This document shows, in pieces, positions 55,024-62,950 of a DNA stretch of 64,000 nt. How positions within the stretch are numbered: the first letter of the stretch is position 1; each line of letters starts with the position of its first letter. The position numbers and the translations under genes were made by a program. Under the pieces are notes generated by a model. It was not told where the DNA came from. It saw nothing but the letters and a program-made list of their open reading frames with translations, and did no database searches. Origin of the DNA: CAITWD01 sp963842065 (GTDB lineage: Bacteria; Actinomycetota; Thermoleophilia; Miltoncostaeales; Miltoncostaeaceae). The stretch covers positions 1-64,000 of the forward strand of contig CAWJEW010000005.1 of assembly GCA_963842065.1 (NCBI GenBank), written 5' to 3'.

Positions 55024-55535
55024 CCGGCGGTGAGCTCGAGCGCGACGGGCTCGGCGGTGGCTGCGGGACCTCAACGATGACAGCGGCAGGCGTCGCCGGC
55101 TCGGGGCGCGTCCGCCGGCCTCGCGTTGTCGGCGTTCCCCGCTCGGCGACCGGGTGCACGAGGTCGGGCGGCACCCAGGTCCTCAACCCGCGAGCCGCCG
55201 ACCCGGACAATGCGCATGGGTCGGCGGCTCGCAGAGCATACAGCGAGCGTGCTCTGCCCTGTGAGCCCGCCGCTACGAGGTCACCTCGATAAGACGTCGC
55301 TTCCGAGGGGCACGCGTGGGCGGCGGCGCGGCGTTCGCGGGCGGCGGCGCTTCGTGCCGCGAGTCGCCTGTCCGCGTGAGCGCCCCTCGCCGGACGCACC
55401 GTAGGCACGAATCGATCGCGACGACGTCGTGCGGGCCGACAGACGTGGCGAAGCGTCGGACGCGAACATCGTCGACTCCCGACAATTGACTGCTCTCCCT
55501 CCCACTGTGGCGATCGGGCCGGGACGACATCGGAC
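55024..55535. other. intergenic, nothing recognised
   Basis: About 500 bases between two minus-strand genes with no protein-like frame, repeat or strong hairpin. Confidence 0.35.
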
Positions 55536-55838
55536 TCACGCAGGCGAGGCCGTCCAGTCCTCGACGATCTCGAACAGCCCGTCCGTTCCGACGCTCTCAA
55601 CGAAGGGAGCGATCCTCGCCTGCTGCCGTTCGTACCCGTACTCGGCCGCAGCGCGGCGCAGCTCGTCGACCGACCCGTCGAAGAACCCGAAGCAGATCAC
55701 CTCGTTGGGATTCGATGTGCCCCGCACCATGTTGAACCGGACGAACCCGGGTGGCGGTGCTTCGCCGGCGAGAAATGCTTCCTTGAACTGTTCGAACGTC
55801 CCCGGCCGCAGCGTTCGGACCGTGAGTGCGCAGATCAT
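55536..55838 (-). CDS. small ABM/dimeric ferredoxin-fold-like protein
   Basis: A 100-residue protein: MICALTVRTLRPGTFEQFKE at the start, then VRFNMVRGTSNPNEVICFGF and EYGYERQQARIAPFVESVGT. The beta-alpha-beta pattern suits the dimeric alpha-beta barrel of antibiotic-biosynthesis-monooxygenase-like proteins, but active-site residues cannot be named. AAAGGGG lies six bases before the ATG. A second protein of similar size and style is encoded at 62148. The structured repeat (55882) begins 43 bases upstream of the start. Confidence 0.65.
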   Translation of the reverse strand: MICALTVRTLRPGTFEQFKEAFLAGEAPPPGFVRFNMVRGTSNPNEVICFGFFDGSVDELRRAAAEYGYERQQARIAPFVESVGTDGLFEIVEDWTASPA

Positions 55839-55881
55839 GTGGATCCCCTTTCGCGATTCGGGTGGAGCACCTCCACCCACC

Positions 55882-55961
55882 GTGATCCTCTGATCGGACC
55901 TTACGAATGCGTCCGCCCCGCGATCAAGGCTGCCGCGGACTCCCGCAGCGGGCCAGATCAC
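55882..55961 (+). repeat. structured intergenic repeat, copy 2
   Basis: GTGATCCTCTGATCGGACCT, TACGAATGCGTCCGC, then CTGCCGCGGACTCCCGCAGC and GGGCCAGATCAC. It matches copy 1 at 1622 over nearly its whole length, with the closing GTGATC/GATCAC arms and the CCCG-CAG-CGGG hairpin kept. Weaker similarity runs to about 56018. It lies between two minus-strand genes, upstream of the monooxygenase-like gene. Confidence 0.6.
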
Positions 55962-56046
55962 GCGCCGGACGACGCGGATCCGGCCGTCGCCGCCGATGGG
56001 ATGCACGGAACGGCGGTGGTCTTGGCGGGCACCGCCCCGGTCGCCG

Positions 56047-57027
56047 TCAGGCTCCCGCTAGTGTGCCGGGATTGGTGCCGGCGACATCGAGCGATCGGTG
56101 GGCCGCATCAAGTACCGCCGCCGATTGCCGCAGCAACCGCTGCTCGGAGTCGGACATTTGCAGGTGGAGCTGGCGGGCGATCCCGGCTGATCCGACGACG
56201 CACGGCAGGCTGAGGACCACCGGACCGATCCCATACTCAGCCGCCGCCTGTACCGAGACCATGAAGATCCGCTTCTCGTCGCGGATAACGGCGCGCACCA
56301 GGCGTGCGATGGCGGCCGCCACCCCCCAGGCCGTGAACCCCCGCCGCTCGTGGATGTTCCGTCCGCGCAGCCGGATCGCGGCGACCAGATCGTCCTGGAT
56401 CTGGCCGAGCGAGATCCCCTCCGGCAGCTCGTAATCGGCCAGCGCGACCGCCCCGACACTCGCGCTCGACCACACCGGGAACGAGCTGTCGCCGTGCTCT
56501 CCGATGACGTAGGCGTGCACGGAGTCCGGCTCGACATCGAGCAGCTTGCCAAGCTCGTGGCGCAGGCGTGCCCCGTCGAGCACGGTCCCGCAGCCGAAGA
56601 TCAGGTTGGGCGGCCGCGTGGACGCCTCGATCGCGATCCGCGTGAGGACGTCCACCGGATTGCTCGCCAGGATCACCACCGCTCCGGGGCACACCCGATC
56701 GAGCTCACGGACCACGCCGGCGATGATGCTCGCATTCGCGCTGAGCAGCTCCAGACGGCTGTGGCCGGGAGGGTTGGTCGCGCCCACCGTGATCACCACG
56801 ACAGCCGAGTCGCGCAGGTCCTCGTAGTCGGCCGTCGGGGCGACCTCCATCTCCGACAGCAGGGGGACCGCGTCGGCGATGTCCCAGGCTTCCCCCTCGG
56901 CGCGGGCCAGGTTGCGGTCGTAGATGACGACCCGGTCACATTCGCGCAAGAGCACCAGGGCGTTGGCGACCGCCGCGCCGACGTGGCCGGCCCCGATCAC
57001 CGATACCTTCGAGCGCCCCGTGCTCAC
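56047..57027 (-). CDS. L-lactate/malate dehydrogenase family protein
   Basis: A 326-residue NAD-dependent 2-hydroxyacid dehydrogenase. It has the Rossmann motif VSVIGAGHVGAAVANAL, the NAD-selective Asp (VVIYDRN), the substrate Arg154 in DGARLR with the relay Asp151, and the catalytic His178 in IGEHGDSSFPVW. The mobile specificity loop reads GATNPPGHSRLEL: where lactate dehydrogenases have Gln and malate dehydrogenases Arg, this one has Asn, so the substrate is uncertain. GTG start with TAATAC seven bases upstream, suggesting a leaderless transcript. Confidence 0.85.
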   Translation of the reverse strand: MSTGRSKVSVIGAGHVGAAVANALVLLRECDRVVIYDRNLARAEGEAWDIADAVPLLSEMEVAPTADYEDLRDSAVVVITVGATNPPGHSRLELLSANASIIAGVVRELDRVCPGAVVILASNPVDVLTRIAIEASTRPPNLIFGCGTVLDGARLRHELGKLLDVEPDSVHAYVIGEHGDSSFPVWSSASVGAVALADYELPEGISLGQIQDDLVAAIRLRGRNIHERRGFTAWGVAAAIARLVRAVIRDEKRIFMVSVQAAAEYGIGPVVLSLPCVVGSAGIARQLHLQMSDSEQRLLRQSAAVLDAAHRSLDVAGTNPGTLAGA

Positions 57028-57034
57028 GCAGCGA

Positions 57035-57040
57035 GTATTA
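57035..57040 (-). promoter_or_regulatory. -10 element of a leaderless dehydrogenase transcript
   Basis: On the minus strand TAATAC stands seven bases before the GTG start of the lactate/malate dehydrogenase gene, with no Shine-Dalgarno sequence between. A -35 element is not obvious. Confidence 0.45.
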
Positions 57041-57190
57041 CCGATCCCGGCGGCTGCGTCTCCCCCTCACCCAGAGCTGGTGGAGTTGCCCGTCTTGGCC
57101 GAGCCGGGTGCAGCGCGTCGCGCAACGGTGGGCGGCGCCGTGCCCCGCGCCTCCCCGAGCGGCCGCCAAGCGGCTCGATCGGCAGCTCGA

Positions 57191-58876
57191 TCAACCGAAT
57201 GTGAAGTCGTAGGCCTGGATCCCCGGGGAAAACGCGAGCGCGAGCTGACCTGTCTGTAGCGGCGTCCCGACCAGCAGCTTGTAGAGCCGCGGGATCCCGC
57301 GCACGTCGACGGTGGTGAGGTGGCGACCCCCGAGCGCGACGCTCACGGTCCCCTGGCCCCCGATGACCAGATACACGTCGTTGGCGGTGAAGTGCAGATC
57401 AATCTGCGCTCCCGCCCCCGCGGTGGCCTCTTGGCTATGGTCGGTCCAGACGCCACTGAAGGCGAATGAGTCGGCGGGAACCACAAGGGGTGCGTGATAG
57501 TCGGCAGGACGGTCGTCGACCACGCCGGTGCCCACGTCATAGGCGATCTCCTGGTAGCCGAGATAGCTCTCCGGGGAGAGCGTTTGCGTCGGCGTCAAGT
57601 TCGGCACGTCGGTGCGCGCCGGAAGCTGCGAAACCCCGTTCGCGCTGAGCAGGTCACGGATGGCGGTCTCCATCCCTGAATAGTCGCCCTCGCCAAAGTC
57701 GTAGGCGCGGACCTGGCCGGCGGGGTCGATCAGGTACTCCGCCGGCCAGTACTGGTTGTTGTACGCGTCCCAGGTCCCGTAGTTGTTATCGACAGCGATG
57801 GGGTACTCGACGCCAAGGCTCGCCGCGGCGCTCCGGACATTTGATACGACGTGCTCGAAGGCGAATTCTGGCGTGTGGACTCCGACGATCACAAACCCGT
57901 CATCGCGGTAGGCCCGATACCACCCCTCGACGTGAGGCAGCGAGCGCTGGCAGTTGATGCAGGAGTACGTCCAGAAGTCGACGAGGACCACCTTGCCCTT
58001 GAGCTGGGCGAGGGTCAGGGGCTGGTTGCCCGGAGTGTTGAGCCAGGCGACGATTCCGGTGAATGGCGGAGCGGGGCCGAGATTGGGCAGGGCCGCTGCC
58101 GCGGTCTTCGCGGCGTTGGCCTGTTTCTCGGCGAAACTGTTGGGACGCTCCCCGTCGAGCCCCTGCAACCTGGCGGTGATCGACGACGTGCCCTCGATGT
58201 GGTTCTCGAGCGAGGACGTGTAGCCGGGCACCGACCGCTGGAGACCGTCGAAGAGCCCGAACGCGATGCCCAGGGTCGTGAGCGCCAGGATTGCGCCCGC
58301 GATCCGCCGCGTCGTCGGGATGTGCCGGCGCAAGGCGCCCCAGCGCGTTGCGGCCCGTTGGGCCACGAGCGCGAGCACCAGCAGCGGGACGGCGGCGCCG
58401 GCCGCGTAACAGAGCGTCACCAACAGCAGCGAGGCGCTGACGCGATGGTTGGCTGCCGCGACCGAAATCGCCGCGAGCACCGGACCGGCACACGGGATGT
58501 ACACGAGGCCGAGGCTGAGCCCCAGCACGAGGCCGCCCCCGGACTGGGCCCACCGGGACGCGCCAAGTCGACTGAAGGGCCGCTCGAGCCAGTCGCCGAT
58601 CGTCGGGACCATCAGACCCGCCGCGAGGATCAGCAACACCACGATGCCGAGCCGATACAGCAGATCCTGGGGCAGTCCGAGCGCGCTCAGCAGGGCGCTT
58701 CCGACCAGCTCGGCGATGCTGAAGCTGAGGACCAAGCCGGCGATGATCAGCCATGGGCGGGCCCGACTATCGCCGACGGCGCCACCGGCGACGACCACCG
58801 GCAGGACCGGGACGATGCAGGGCGAGATGCCCGTGATCACCCCGCCAAGGAACGCGACGACGAGCAGTTCAACCAT
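57191..58876 (-). CDS. dipZ: DipZ-like protein: CcdA-type membrane domain plus thioredoxin domain
   Basis: A 561-residue protein. Six or so membrane helices (1-215) carry the CcdA/DsbD cysteines Cys20 (GISPCIVPVLP) and Cys129 (VYIPCAGP). After a linker, residues ~270-415 form a TlpA-like thioredoxin domain with the active site SCINC (Cys306, Cys309) in FWTYSCINCQRSLPH. The C-terminal ~130 residues form the beta-rich carbohydrate-binding-like domain typical of DipZ (DVYLVIGGQGTVSVALGG). It passes electrons from the cytoplasm to exported thiols. ATG start; no good ribosome site. Confidence 0.9.
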   Translation of the reverse strand: MVELLVVAFLGGVITGISPCIVPVLPVVVAGGAVGDSRARPWLIIAGLVLSFSIAELVGSALLSALGLPQDLLYRLGIVVLLILAAGLMVPTIGDWLERPFSRLGASRWAQSGGGLVLGLSLGLVYIPCAGPVLAAISVAAANHRVSASLLLVTLCYAAGAAVPLLVLALVAQRAATRWGALRRHIPTTRRIAGAILALTTLGIAFGLFDGLQRSVPGYTSSLENHIEGTSSITARLQGLDGERPNSFAEKQANAAKTAAAALPNLGPAPPFTGIVAWLNTPGNQPLTLAQLKGKVVLVDFWTYSCINCQRSLPHVEGWYRAYRDDGFVIVGVHTPEFAFEHVVSNVRSAAASLGVEYPIAVDNNYGTWDAYNNQYWPAEYLIDPAGQVRAYDFGEGDYSGMETAIRDLLSANGVSQLPARTDVPNLTPTQTLSPESYLGYQEIAYDVGTGVVDDRPADYHAPLVVPADSFAFSGVWTDHSQEATAGAGAQIDLHFTANDVYLVIGGQGTVSVALGGRHLTTVDVRGIPRLYKLLVGTPLQTGQLALAFSPGIQAYDFTFG

Positions 58877-59413
58877 CTGAACCGGTCATCTTCATCGCGA
58901 ATGCCCCCCTGCGCCCGACACCTGAGTGGTACTGCTATTGATCGTCCCGTGTGCTTACCGATCGTTGCCGATTCGCTATCTGCTTGCCCTGGACCAGTGC
59001 ATGGGTCTGCGCCCCAGACGAGGCCTCTCACCATCTTGTCTGCACGCGCACGGGGTTGTTACAGCCGCCTGACGGTTCACGCACCGCATTCAGCGAAGCA
59101 TCGGGAAGGCGTCCGAGCGACCAGTAGGCCCCGACTGCGCCGCGCACTCCAGCGGTTGGCCGACGGCGACGAGCCGGGTCGGCTGACTGACGTCGAGGCG
59201 CAATTCGACGGGCTCACGTGCGCCGCGCGGTGGTCGCATCATTGCGCTCGCCGGGCCAACCTACGAGGGAGCCGGGTGCGAGGGCACCAGCAACTCGACC
59301 GCCCGTCGTCTGAACATCACCGCTGATGCCCCGCCGAAAAGGTACGTGCGACCGCACCGACCCCTCCACCGGGTGTGACCAGGTCATCGATCAGCGTGCG
59401 GACAGACGGTCGG
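58877..59413. other. intergenic with a dispersed repeat
   Basis: No gene recognised. The repeat copy at 59360-59415 lies at the right end, touching the stop of the protease gene. No terminator for the protease is obvious beyond that repeat. Confidence 0.4.
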
Positions 59414-59415
59414 CT
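59360..59415 (+). repeat. CACCGGGTG-TGATCAGGTCA family repeat, full copy
   Basis: ACCCCTCCACCGGGTGTGAC, CAGGTCATCGATCAGCGTG and CGGACAGACGGTCGGC. It matches the copy at 40940 over ~50 bases including the ACAG-CGGTCGGC tail, and overlaps the last codon of the minus-strand protease gene by two bases. Confidence 0.55.
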
Positions 59416-60412
59416 ACACACACGCGTGCGAGTGCAGCGAGACGCGGTACCTGGCCTGGAGGGCCTGCGCATGCGCGAGCGCGGCGCGCACCTGGCGCCG
59501 CGTCGCGGCCGACAGATGCTGGCCAAGACGGCTTCGGTACTGCGCGATGAGCGCGAGTTCGCGGCCATTGAGCACCCTGAGCGTCGGACAGTCGCTGGTG
59601 AGCTGCAGGTGGACGATCTGCTCCGAGAGCCACGGGGCAAATGTCGCCAGGCGCACGAAGTAGCTCGGCGGCGGGCACGCCCCGGTCGTGGTGCTCACGA
59701 AGCTCGTGGTCCCAACCTCGGTGACCACCCCGCTCGCATTCGTCTCCAGGACCGGTCCTCCGCTATCGCCGTAGCAGACGGCCTTCGTCGACGGTGGCAG
59801 GGCCCCGCAGAACATCGCGGCGGCGACGTATGGGTACCCATGTACATCACCCCTCGTGCACGCCGAGTCGCTCATGACGGCCAGCTGGACGGCATTCAGC
59901 GTCGGGCTGTACGGGTAGTACGGGCTCTGCTCACCGAACCCCGCGACCAGCATCGGGCGCCCCGCCTTGTAGGCCCACGAGGCATCGGCCGACCCGGCGA
60001 CCCGCACGACGTGTGCCGTCGACGGAGATGTCAGCTGAAGCAGGGCCAGGTCGTCGCGACGCGTCGAGACGACGTAACCGGGAGCATGGGTGATCGCCGC
60101 GACGGTGTGCGCGTAGGTGGTACCCGCATTCACGTCCGGGCCGGTGGTCAGGACGACGAAATCACGCGCGGGCAAGGTGCGGCCTGTCGCAGGATCGACG
60201 ACGCAGTGCGCCGCGGTCAGGATCACGTCGGGGCGGACGACGGAGCCGGTGCACTGGGTCTGGGTACCGCTGCTGGTGATGAGGATCCGTGCGACGTATC
60301 GCAGCTGCCCAGTTGGCACGGCGCTTCCACCAACGATCGCGGCGGCCGTGCCGACCGCGGCCACGAGCATCATCACTGCCACAAGCAGCGCCGTCCGAAC
60401 CGTTGACGTCAT
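59414..60412 (-). CDS. secreted trypsin-like serine protease
   Basis: A 332-residue exported S1 protease. A signal peptide (ALLVAVMMLVAAVGTAAA) leads straight to IVGGSAVPTG at residue 26, so signal cleavage alone would expose the Ile-Val N-terminus that activates trypsins. The triad is His69 (TAAHC), Asp121 (RRDDLALLQL) and Ser217 (YGDSGGP). A C-terminal extension of ~75 residues (LTSDCPTLRVLNGRELALIA onward) is helical with Cys that may form a disulfide. ATG 60412 directly precedes the signal peptide; GGAAGG is ten bases upstream. Confidence 0.9.
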   Translation of the reverse strand: MTSTVRTALLVAVMMLVAAVGTAAAIVGGSAVPTGQLRYVARILITSSGTQTQCTGSVVRPDVILTAAHCVVDPATGRTLPARDFVVLTTGPDVNAGTTYAHTVAAITHAPGYVVSTRRDDLALLQLTSPSTAHVVRVAGSADASWAYKAGRPMLVAGFGEQSPYYPYSPTLNAVQLAVMSDSACTRGDVHGYPYVAAAMFCGALPPSTKAVCYGDSGGPVLETNASGVVTEVGTTSFVSTTTGACPPPSYFVRLATFAPWLSEQIVHLQLTSDCPTLRVLNGRELALIAQYRSRLGQHLSAATRRQVRAALAHAQALQARYRVSLHSHACV

Positions 60413-60800
60413 CCACGCGCCGCCTTCCCACGATCGAGGCCTGCAAAGCCCGGTGGAGCATCCCGCTAGCGAGCGTAGGTCGGTCCACCACGGCACGCAA
60501 GATACGGTGCGTAAGGATTGCGCAAACGTTGACGGCGCGATTGTGACAACCGACGCACCTCGCGCTGTGCCGAGACGCGACCGCGCGTCCCGACGCGGCG
60601 GCGCCCGCGTTGCTGACGCGTGCTCGGCCACGACTGCCCGGCGAACGTACGCCCTCAGGCTGTCAACATCGGACCAGGGAGCACGGAGCCAGAGCCGGTT
60701 ACCAGTCCAACTTCGATACGTCCGCTGCTCGCTGACCGGGCAGTCCCTCCCGCGACACGCACCGGAGGGACTGCCCCGGGGAACTTATGCCCTCACGACG
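60413..60800. other. intergenic with a long hairpin
   Basis: The gap between two minus-strand genes. Apart from the hairpin at 60738-60776, about 35 bases near 60640-60675 (TACGCCCTCAGGCTGTCAACATCGGACC) resemble the end of the adjacent pseudogene (TATGCCCTCACGACGTCAGC), suggesting a local duplication around the hairpin. Confidence 0.45.
60738..60776 (-). terminator. perfect 13-bp inverted repeat
   Basis: GGGCAGTCCCTCC and GGAGGGACTGCCC are exact complements separated by 13 bases. It lies 25 bases past the stop of the AmiC/UrtA-type pseudogene in its reading direction, as a terminator would, but there is no U-tract. Confidence 0.55.
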
Positions 60801-61974
60801 TCAGCACCGGACCGCAGCAGCAGGGACCTCCTGCTCGATTCCTTGCACGCATTCCTTTGGATCAATGATTCCCAGGTGCTTGACAATCGTGAACTGACCG
60901 TTGTGTGCCTGGGCGATGTACATGTTCATGCGAACGTGATGCTGACCGGGCACCATTTCCGCTGGACCGCCCGGCCCTGTCGGCGATCTTCGCGTGGTCC
61001 AGCGCCGCGATCGACGTCTTCCTGCTTGAGCGATCCGGCCTCGTTTACCGCGGCCTCCCAGAGCCGTCAGGCCCCGGTACAGACCCGTGCACGCGCTGCC
61101 GGCCGTGAACTTGGCATTGCCCGGATAGAGCGCGTCGTACTGATGCGATCAGTTCCTCGCTGAACGGGTCGCTGCACGCCCCGGTAGTAGTCGAGGCAGC
61201 TGTACAGCCCCTCGACGTGTGCGGCCGGCACCAGGTTCAGGAAGTTCTCGTCGAAGTAGGTGCAGACCAGCGAGCCGCCTCGCGTGGTGAAGCCGGACTC
61301 GTAGAGCAGCTCGAGGAATGGCGTGAGCCCGGGAGGCACGATCGTGTTGAAGACCACCTCTGCACCGCTGGAGATGATCCTGTCGACGGTCTCGCGCGTA
61401 GTCGGTGTGATCCAGCGGGAAGTACTCCTCTCCGACGATCTCGCCACCGTTCGCGGCGACGACTTCGCGTGACCTTCTCGTTCAGCACGCGCGGCCAGAT
61501 GTAGTCGGCTGACGGCAGGTAGAACTTCTTCGCCCCGGTGTGCTGCATCAACCACGGGATCAGCGGCTCGACCTGCTGCGCCGGCACCGGACCGGTGCAG
61601 AAGATCAGCGGGTCGCACTCCTGCCCTTCGTACTGCTCCGGGTAGATGTAGAGCGTCTTCGCCCTCCACGACCGCCGGACCCTTGATGGCCTGCCGCGTC
61701 GAGCTGTAGATGCCGCCGAAGATGACGTCGACGTGGTCGTGCTGGACGAGCTTCCTGGCCTTGGCCTCCGCCGACGCTGTCGGTCGTCGCGCTGTCCTCG
61801 AGGTAGCAGCTCGACCTGTCGCCCGAGCAGGCCGCCTTGGACGTTGATGTCATCGATGACCATCTTGGCCACGTTTGCGTTGGCGATGCCCATGAACGAC
61901 AGCGGACCCGTCTGGTCCGTGATGACGCCCACCTTGATGGGACTGACGTGAAGCTGTTGATTCGCCCATCTCAT
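60801..61974 (-). pseudogene. AmiC/UrtA-type substrate-binding protein gene with many frameshifts
   Basis: Collinear fragments in changing frames add up to a full-length (~391-codon) periplasmic-binding-fold protein of the amide/urea ABC group: VGVITDQTGPLSFMGIANAN from 61974, then LEDSATTDSVGG, KLVQHDHVDVIFGGIYSSTR, TLYIYPEQYEGQECDPLIFC, GAKKFYLPSADYIWPRVLNE, EVVFNTIVPPGLTPFLELLY, VCTYFDENFLNLVPAAHVEG, and at the end MNMYIAQAHNGQFTIVKHLG with a stop at 60801. At least five frame changes are needed. No signal peptide is seen, which suits cytoplasmic AmiC-like sensors, unless the start is lost. No permease genes are nearby. Confidence 0.8.
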
Positions 61975-62147
61975 TCCTCCGATCTCGATCCAGATGACCA
62001 ATTGACTTCCGGTTCGCCCGCGGTCATTTCGGCGGGCAGCTCGCGGTGCTCGCCGCAGCCAGGCGATAGCCAAGCCGGCAGCGAGCACTGGGCGGACAGC
62101 GTCCGGGTCGAGCCGCCCGTGTTCGGCGGCCGGCACCGGGAGACGCG

Positions 62148-62420
62148 CTAGGCGTCGAGCGTTCCGCCGACCTGCGCCACCTGGGGCCGACCCTTGTGCC
62201 CGGCTTCTTGCATGATCGCCGGGACCTCGGGGTCGGAGACGAAGCTCTTCCAACCCGCCTCATCCCAGTCGAAGATCACCCAGACCTGGTCGTCCTCGTT
62301 GGGATCGCGGAAGATCTGGGCACCCTTGCACCCGTACTGCCGCCGCTTCTCAGCGCCCTTGGTTGAGAAGATGCTCATGAAGCGGTCGTAATCCTCAAAC
62401 TTCGTCGTTGCCAGGATCAT
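62148..62420 (-). CDS. small hypothetical protein, ABM-fold-like
   Basis: A 90-residue protein: MILATTKFEDYDRFMSIFST, then CKGAQIFRDPNEDDQVWVIF and DWDEAGWKSFVSDPEVPAIM. The spacing of strands and helices and the final W-x-x-F helix suit the dimeric alpha-beta barrel group, like the protein at 55536. No catalytic residues can be assigned. AAAGGAAC lies about eight bases before the ATG. It lies 54 bases after the SnoaL-like gene and is likely cotranscribed with it. Confidence 0.7.
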   Translation of the reverse strand: MILATTKFEDYDRFMSIFSTKGAEKRRQYGCKGAQIFRDPNEDDQVWVIFDWDEAGWKSFVSDPEVPAIMQEAGHKGRPQVAQVGGTLDA

Positions 62421-62474
62421 CGCTGTGTTCCTTTCGGTTCTCGGCAGCGGGGCTCGACGCCCCGGCTGCGTCGG

Positions 62475-62873
62475 TTAGCTGGTCCAGCCCGCGATCCACG
62501 CCGCACGGTCCTCGGGCTTGTTCTCGAAGCGCACGACCTTCCCGTCACGCATGTCGAAGACGTGCTCGAAGCCCGTGTCGAGCCTGGCGCCGCTCGTGTT
62601 CTTGCCCGTGAAGCGGCCCGTGACGACGACGCGATCGCCGTCGTCGATGAACTCGGTCGGATCGACGTGGTACTCGTCAAAGTTCGCCCCGATCACGGCA
62701 AAGACACCGCTCGCGACGGCGTCCGGCCCGACGAACGTGCCGGACGGCGAGCCGCCGCCGCCGCCCTCGACCCACTCGACTCGGGGATCCAGCTTGGCGA
62801 GGACAGCGGCGGCGTCATGCTCCGCGAACTCCTCGTATGCGGTGCGGATGGTGTCCACATCTGTCGCGGACAT
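62475..62873 (-). CDS. SnoaL-like NTF2-fold protein
   Basis: A 132-residue protein: VDTIRTAYEEFAEHDAAAVL, DPRVEWVEGGGGGSPSGTFV, GPDAVASGVFAVIGANFDEY and FEHVFDMRDGKVVRFENKPE. This is the usual layout of SnoaL-like ketosteroid-isomerase-fold proteins. GAGAGGAG sits about six bases before the ATG. It is the third NTF2-fold protein in the window (others at 14703 and 50236), and the upstream HD-GYP/LuxR gene ends 77 bases before it. Confidence 0.85.
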   Translation of the reverse strand: MSATDVDTIRTAYEEFAEHDAAAVLAKLDPRVEWVEGGGGGSPSGTFVGPDAVASGVFAVIGANFDEYHVDPTEFIDDGDRVVVTGRFTGKNTSGARLDTGFEHVFDMRDGKVVRFENKPEDRAAWIAGWTS

Positions 62874-62950
62874 GGTTCGCTCCTCTCGTTCGGGGGTGGT
62901 GACCGGACGAGCATCCGCCCGGCAGCACGACGCCGCATCGGGCGAACGCC

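Noticed and set aside
57851..59326. A 491-codon plus-strand open frame
   Set aside because: It is antisense to the DipZ-like gene and runs into intergenic DNA; composition is His/Asp/Arg-rich as in other antisense frames.
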